A stretch of 10,750 nucleotides of DNA, from assembly GCA_003220855.1 (NCBI GenBank), contig QHTP01000167.1:1-10750 (forward strand), in the 5' to 3' direction. Under the pieces are notes generated by a model. It made no database searches and was not told the DNA's origin. It saw only the letters and a list, made by a program, of their open reading frames with translations. The position numbers were made by a program, and so were the translations under genes. Shown one piece after another: positions 6,579-10,750 of this stretch (its first letter is position 1; the number at the start of each line of letters is the position of its first letter). The stretch is from Gemmatimonadota bacterium. Its GTDB lineage: Bacteria; Gemmatimonadota; Gemmatimonadetes; Gemmatimonadales; GWC2-71-9.

Positions 6579-7294
6579 AGATCGACGTCCACTTCACGCC
6601 GCTCGGCCTGGGCGCGGGGGATCTCGCCGGCCGGGGCGTCGTCGTCATCGATGCCCTGCGCGCGACGACGACGATCATCACGGCCCTGGCGAACGGTGCC
6701 AAGGCGGTGATCCCCGCCACCACGTCCGAAGAGGCGGTCCGCCTCGCCTCGAACCTCGAGAAGGACGGCGTCCTGCTCGCCGGCGAGCGCCGCAGCGTGA
6801 AAATCGAAGGGTTCGCGCTGGGGAATTCGCCGCGGGAGATGGTGCCCGCGGTGGTGGCGGGTAAGACGATCGTGCTCGCCACCACGAACGGCACGCCTGC
6901 CCTGGTCGCCGCGCAGGGTGGGGAGCCGGTGCTCGTGGGCGCCCCTGTGAACTTCAAGGCGCTGGTCGAGCGCGCCCGCGCGGTGTTGCTCGAGCCGCGC
7001 GATCTGGTGATCATCTGCGCCGGCCGCGAGAAGCAGTTCGCCATCGAGGACGCCTACACGGCGGGCCGTGTGATCAAGGCCGTGAAGAAGGGTCTCCGCA
7101 AGCTCGCCTTGAACGACGCCGGCCGTGCCGCCCTCGCCCTCACGGACGAGCTGACGAGCTGGGCAGAGGCGCTGGAGGGCTCGGACGCGGCGCACCAGCT
7201 GGGGGACGTCGATCTGGAAGAGGACGTCGCCTTCGCCGCCCAGCCCGACCGATTCGGCGTCGTCCCCACCTACGCGGACCGCCGCATCACATGA
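6575..7294 (+). CDS. comB: ComB-family 2-phosphosulfolactate phosphatase
   Basis: ComB hydrolyses 2-phosphosulfolactate to sulfolactate with Mg2+; in methanogens this is a coenzyme M step, and in bacteria the family is also present where its substrate is less certain. The 239-residue protein is full length. Family segments are visible: VVVIDALRATTTIITALANG (22-41) with Asp26, GERRSVKIEGFALGNSP (70-86), LATTNGTPAL (101-110) and ICAGREKQFAIEDAYTAG (147-164) with the only cysteine, Cys148. The C terminus EEDVAFAAQPDRFGVVP (215-231) is also typical. Start and end overlap accC and ftsK by ATGA. No comA, comC, comDE or sulfonate genes are nearby, so family membership is firm but the physiological substrate is open. 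Confidence 0.88.
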   Translation: MKIDVHFTPLGLGAGDLAGRGVVVIDALRATTTIITALANGAKAVIPATTSEEAVRLASNLEKDGVLLAGERRSVKIEGFALGNSPREMVPAVVAGKTIVLATTNGTPALVAAQGGEPVLVGAPVNFKALVERARAVLLEPRDLVIICAGREKQFAIEDAYTAGRVIKAVKKGLRKLALNDAGRAALALTDELTSWAEALEGSDAAHQLGDVDLEEDVAFAAQPDRFGVVPTYADRRIT

Positions 7295-9498
7295 ACGCGA
7301 AGGCGCGCCAGGAGCTGATCGGCATCGGCGCCCTCGTGGTCGGGCTGTTCCTCGGACTCACGCTGCTGCGCCTCCCCATCACCGGGAGCTGGGGCGACCA
7401 CATCGGCTCGCTCCTGTGGCGGGCGCTCGGCGCGGGCTCGGCCGTGCTGCCGTTGCTCGGAGTCGGCTGGGCGCTCGCGGCGTTCGAGCGCTTGGGGAGC
7501 CTCTCCTCGGCCCGGACGGCCGCGCTCGGCGTGGGACTCGTGCTGCTGCTGCCCTACGGCATCGGGACGGTCACGGGCGCCCGCTTCCCGTCGGACTACG
7601 CGGTGTGGAGTCCCACCCAGCGGCTCGTCGGCGTGGCGCCCGCGCTCGTGGCGCACGGCATCCATCAGGCCGTGGGCACGGCCGGGGGCGCCCTGGTCGG
7701 GCTGTTCGCGCTCTCGGCGCTGGGGATCCTGACGGTAGGCTGGCATCCGCTGGTCGCGCTAAGAACTCGGGAAACGGGAGTTGAGAAGCGGGAAACGGGA
7801 AAGGGGAAAGGGGAAACGGACAAGACGACGCCGAGACCGACGGTGACGGAGGCACCGGCGCCGTCCCCCGCAGTCCCCTTTCCCGTTTCCCGTTTCCCGA
7901 AGGAGCGGAGGCAGAAGAGCCCACCGGTTCCTAGACCGGCGCAGGTCCCCGCCGGCGTCCTGATCCCCCCCATCGATCTCTTGAACCCCGCGCCTCCCGA
8001 AGATGGCGACGCGGGGCTGGTACAGATCGAGCAGATGGGACAGAAGCTGATCGAGACGCTGCAGACGTTCCGCGTGGAAGGCTCGATCGCGGGACGCACG
8101 GTTGGGCCGGTCGTGACACAGTACGAGGTGGCACCGGGCCCGGGCGTGAAGGTGGGGCGCATCGCGTCTCTGGCCGACGACCTGGCCCTCGCGATGCGGG
8201 CGCCGTCGCTCCGGATCGTGGCGCCCATTCCGGGCAAGGCCGCGGTCGGGATCGAAGTGCCCAATCCGATCCCGCGTATGGTGCATGTGCGGGAGCTGAT
8301 CGAAGGCGCCGATTACCAGCGGGCAAGCCGCGCGCTGCCGCTGGGCTTGGGCAAGAATCTCGAGGGCGACCCGGTGGTCGCGGACCTCGCCAAGATGCCG
8401 CATCTCCTGATCGCCGGCGTCACCGGCTCCGGCAAGTCCGTCTGCATCAACACCATCATCACGAGCCTGGTGTACACGCACACGCCCGACACGCTCAAAC
8501 TCCTGATGATCGATCCGAAAATGGTGGAGCTCTCGATGTATGCCGCGCTCCCCCATCTCGGCCTGCCGGTGGTGACGAACCACCACAAGGCCGCGAGCGT
8601 GCTCAAATGGGCGGGGTGGGAAATGGAGCGGCGCTACCGCCTGCTGCACGCCAACCACGCGCGCAACATCGTCGACTTCAACAAGAAGGTCGAGGAGAAG
8701 AAGCCGCTCAAGGGACCGCGCGAGACGCTGGCGACGCAGGCCGGAATCCAGAAAGAGCTGCCGCTCGACGGCGAGTACACGGGCGGCGTCGTGCCCTACA
8801 TCGTGCTGATCGTGGACGAGCTCGCGGACCTGATGCTCACGGTACAGGGCGAAATCGAGACGCCCCTCGCCACGCTGGCGCAGAAGGCCCGCGCCATCGG
8901 AATCCACCTCGTGCTGGCGACGCAGCGCCCCTCCGTGAACGTGATCACCGGTCTCATCAAGGCGAACTTTCCCTGCCGGGTCGCCTTCCGCGTGTCGGCC
9001 AAAGTGGACAGCCGCACGATCCTCGACCAGAACGGCGCGGAAACGCTGCTCGGCAACGGCGACATGCTGTTCCTGCCGCCCGGCAAGAGCGAGCCGCAGC
9101 GCGTCCAAGGAGCGTTCATCTCGACCGAGGAGACCGAGCGCCTGATGGAGTGGTACAAGGCCCGCGCCGGGCGTGCGGTGACCCCCGCGGGCGCGAGCAT
9201 CGACGAGCAGGTGGCGGCGCTTGAAGAACGGGAAAGGGCCGGGGATGAGGCCGGGGAAGGGGGAAGGGCCGATCCGGGAGAGCGCGATGCGATGTTCCGG
9301 CAAGCGGCCGAGGTGTGTATTCAGAATCAGCTCGGCTCGACGTCGCTGCTGCAGCGGCGCATGAGCATCGGCTACGGGCGCGCCGCCCGTATCATCGATC
9401 AGCTCGAGCTCGCCGGCATTCTCGGCCCCGCCAACGGGTCCAAGCCGCGGGACGTGTTGGTCGGCCTGGACGAGCTGGATGAGATCTGTCGCGCCTAG
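7291..9498 (+). CDS. ftsK: FtsK/SpoIIIE-family septal DNA translocase
   Basis: FtsK sits at the division septum and pumps DNA directionally, clearing the terminus and helping chromosome dimer resolution. The 735-residue protein has a membrane domain of about four helices (about 8-152), then a linker (about 155-225) encoded by a repeat array. The alpha/beta motor domain (about 240-630) has Walker A GVTGSGKS (376-383), Walker B IVLIVDELADLM (504-515) and the ATQRPSVNVITG segment (543-554). A second linker follows (about 640-665), then a winged-helix gamma domain (about 666-725) with LLQRRMSIGYGRAARIIDQL, the part that reads orienting DNA sequences in E. coli and B. subtilis. The linker is short compared with E. 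coli FtsK and nearer to SpoIIIE. ATG 7291 overlaps the comB stop by 4 nt. An 81-bp non-coding gap follows, with no T-run terminator visible. Confidence 0.97.
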   Translation: MNAKARQELIGIGALVVGLFLGLTLLRLPITGSWGDHIGSLLWRALGAGSAVLPLLGVGWALAAFERLGSLSSARTAALGVGLVLLLPYGIGTVTGARFPSDYAVWSPTQRLVGVAPALVAHGIHQAVGTAGGALVGLFALSALGILTVGWHPLVALRTRETGVEKRETGKGKGETDKTTPRPTVTEAPAPSPAVPFPVSRFPKERRQKSPPVPRPAQVPAGVLIPPIDLLNPAPPEDGDAGLVQIEQMGQKLIETLQTFRVEGSIAGRTVGPVVTQYEVAPGPGVKVGRIASLADDLALAMRAPSLRIVAPIPGKAAVGIEVPNPIPRMVHVRELIEGADYQRASRALPLGLGKNLEGDPVVADLAKMPHLLIAGVTGSGKSVCINTIITSLVYTHTPDTLKLLMIDPKMVELSMYAALPHLGLPVVTNHHKAASVLKWAGWEMERRYRLLHANHARNIVDFNKKVEEKKPLKGPRETLATQAGIQKELPLDGEYTGGVVPYIVLIVDELADLMLTVQGEIETPLATLAQKARAIGIHLVLATQRPSVNVITGLIKANFPCRVAFRVSAKVDSRTILDQNGAETLLGNGDMLFLPPGKSEPQRVQGAFISTEETERLMEWYKARAGRAVTPAGASIDEQVAALEERERAGDEAGEGGRADPGERDAMFRQAAEVCIQNQLGSTSLLQRRMSIGYGRAARIIDQLELAGILGPANGSKPRDVLVGLDELDEICRA
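7767..7899. repeat. GGGAAAC-type heptamer array and 26-nt inverted repeat in ftsK linker
   Basis: The G-rich arm 7789-7814 consists of GGGAAAC and GGGAAAG/GGGGAAA units. The C-rich arm 7874-7899 is its reverse complement at 25 of 26 bases, with a 59-nt spacer. A further GGGAAACGGGAG unit lies just upstream (7769-7780). The G-runs at 7790-7813 (3, 3, 4 and 4 Gs with 3-4-nt loops) fit a G-quadruplex pattern on the coding strand, and the right arm gives the same on the template strand. The DNA encodes the low-complexity FtsK linker (about residues 158-205, with KRETGKGKGE and PFPVSRFP) without breaking the frame. Confidence 0.75.
9226..9270. repeat. Purine/G-rich low-complexity block in ftsK motor-to-gamma linker
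   Basis: Six runs of 3-5 Gs occur in about 45 nt, and GGCCGGGGA is repeated 12 nt apart (9237-9245 and 9249-9257). GGGAAGGG occurs twice, at 9254-9261 and 9261-9268. The block encodes the charged linker EERERAGDEAGEGGRA between the FtsK motor and gamma domain. It resembles the heptamer array at 7767-7899 in composition but is not an exact copy. Confidence 0.5.
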
Positions 9499-9564
9499 CG
9501 GGCGGCCGCTCGCAACAAACGCACACCACCCGCAAGGAATTGGTTCGCCCGCGCCAAGCGAAGC

Positions 9565-9570
9565 TATTAG
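9565..9570 (+). promoter_or_regulatory. Candidate -10 element of yraN, inside a small palindrome
   Basis: TATTAG (9565-9570) matches 4 of 6 -10 bases and ends 9 nt before the GTG start of yraN, so a transcript begun here would have almost no leader. It lies within AAGCT-ATT-AGCTT (9561-9573), a 5-bp inverted repeat that could be an operator half-site pair. The best upstream -35 (TTGGTT, 9540-9545, 19 nt away) is weak. Confidence 0.3.
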
Positions 9571-9579
9571 CTTGCACCC

Positions 9580-9972
9580 GTGAAGAGCGGGCTGCGGAGC
9601 GATCCGGCGGGATGGAAGGACGAGCGCCAGCGGCGGGGCTTGGCGGGGGAGGAGCAGGCGATCCGCTACCTCCTGTCGCGTGGGTGCCACATCGTGGCGC
9701 ATCGCTTCCGCGTCGGTCACACCGAGATCGACTTGATCGCGCGCCAGGGGCACCTGGTCACCTTCGTGGAAGTGAAAACGCGCCGCGGGACGGGGTTCGG
9801 AAGCCCGCTCGAGGCCGTCACCGGGGCGAAGCGCCGGGAGCTGGTGAAGGCGGCGCGCGTGTGGGTGGACCGCTTCGGCAAGCCCGCCGATATCTACCGG
9901 TTCGATTGCATCGCGGTCGTGGACGGCCGGCTGGAGCACGTGGCAGACGCGTTCCGCCCCGGGTGGCGCTAG
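9580..9972 (+). CDS. yraN: UPF0102/YraN family nuclease-fold protein
   Basis: The 130-residue protein has the family core: RGLAGEEQAIRYLLSRG (19-35), then GHTEIDLIARQGH (46-58), FVEVKTRRGTGFGSPLEAV (62-80) and YRFDCIAVVDG (106-116). Glu49, Asp51, Glu64 and Lys66 form the D/E...ExK pattern of restriction-endonuclease-like folds, so a DNA- or RNA-cleaving or processing role is likely; family members are poorly characterised and I do not assign a substrate. The GTG start at 9580 gives a slightly long but normal N terminus (family usually about 115-125). No Shine-Dalgarno site precedes it, and a -10-like TATTAG ends 9 nt upstream, which suggests leaderless translation. Its place between ftsK and recA fits a chromosome-maintenance role, as inference. 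Confidence 0.92.
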   Translation: MKSGLRSDPAGWKDERQRRGLAGEEQAIRYLLSRGCHIVAHRFRVGHTEIDLIARQGHLVTFVEVKTRRGTGFGSPLEAVTGAKRRELVKAARVWVDRFGKPADIYRFDCIAVVDGRLEHVADAFRPGWR

Positions 9973-9986
9973 CCGGGGCTTCGGTA

Positions 9987-9992
9987 TATATT
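9987..9992 (+). promoter_or_regulatory. Candidate -10 element of recA
   Basis: TATATT (9987-9992, inside TATATATT) matches 5 of 6 -10 bases and stands out in GC-rich surroundings. It lies 29 nt before ATG 10022. No good -35 hexamer is found at 16-18 nt, so an activator or another sigma factor may be involved. No LexA-type palindrome that I know was recognised. Confidence 0.4.
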
Positions 9993-10006
9993 CGGGCCTC
10001 TCACGC

Positions 10007-10011
10007 GGAGG
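10007..10011 (+). promoter_or_regulatory. Ribosome binding site of recA
   Basis: GGAGG lies 10 nt before ATG 10022 and is the strongest Shine-Dalgarno match among the starts examined here. A second, weaker GAGG (10027-10030) sits 6 nt before the in-frame ATG 10037, so the true start is between these two. Confidence 0.6.
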
Positions 10012-10021
10012 CTCCCAACCC

Positions 10022-10750
<729 letters not shown>

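Noticed and set aside
7767..7899. CRISPR-like array
   Set aside because: The units are 7-nt tandem repeats and a single inverted pair, without the regular 25-40-nt repeats and unique spacers of a CRISPR array.
9499..9579. Rho-independent terminator after ftsK
   Set aside because: There is a GC palindrome (GCGGCCGC) but no following T-run, so the signal is too weak to annotate.
9994..10014. Hairpin masking the recA ribosome site (GGGCCTC with GAGGCTC)
   Set aside because: The likely transcript start near 9997-9999 would remove most of the 5' arm, so the stem probably does not form in the mRNA.
9973..10021. LexA/SOS box upstream of recA
   Set aside because: No palindrome matching the E. coli, B. 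subtilis or other LexA sites I know is present in the 49-bp gap; a lineage-specific site cannot be judged by eye.

Overview
The window is high-GC bacterial chromosome, dense and almost entirely housekeeping. I see no tRNA, rRNA, CRISPR array, insertion sequence, phage gene or toxin/defence gene. The gene set and the style of the proteins (divergent PpiD/SurA-like protein, TPR protein with proline/alanine linkers, aroQ-pepP-accB-pilT-accC-comB-ftsK-yraN-recA) suggest an environmental Gram-negative such as a member of Gemmatimonadota. That placement is an inference from protein style and gene order, not a proven assignment.

Layout. Positions 1-154 (minus strand) carry the 5' end of a membrane-anchored SurA/PpiD-like peptidyl-prolyl isomerase. 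A 147-bp, comparatively AT-rich divergent intergenic region (155-301) holds one candidate sigma70-type promoter on each strand. From 302 to 9498 seven of the eight plus-strand genes are joined by start/stop overlaps of 1-11 nt, and the only gap is 31 nt before accB. In order they are: a TPR protein, type II dehydroquinase (aroQ, shikimate pathway), an M24B Xaa-Pro aminopeptidase, BCCP (accB), a PilT-family ATPase, biotin carboxylase (accC), a ComB-family phosphatase and the DNA translocase FtsK. This looks like one long transcription unit with translational coupling. An 81-bp gap follows, then yraN (UPF0102 nuclease-fold protein) with a start-proximal -10 element. A 49-bp gap with a TATATT -10 and a GGAGG ribosome binding site then leads to recA, which runs off the right edge.

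How the genes relate. accB and accC make two of the parts of acetyl-CoA carboxylase; pilT sits between them and is not metabolically related. ftsK, yraN and recA form a chromosome-maintenance group (terminus segregation, putative nuclease, recombination). comB stands without other coenzyme M or sulfolactate genes in view.

The unexplained structure lies in repeats inside coding linkers rather than in a new gene system. (1) A 68-nt near-palindrome with perfect 18-bp arms lies in the Ala/Pro linker of accB. (2) A 37-nt segment of its core recurs, in the same reading frame and 33/37 identical, in the TPR gene 2.5 kb away. (3) A GGGAAAC-type heptamer array forms a 26-nt inverted repeat (25/26) in the FtsK linker, with G-quadruplex-type G-runs on both strands. 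(4) A second purine-rich block sits in the FtsK motor-to-gamma linker and contains two octamers matching the E. coli KOPS consensus. These suggest interspersed repeat families that insert into or expand within disordered protein linkers.
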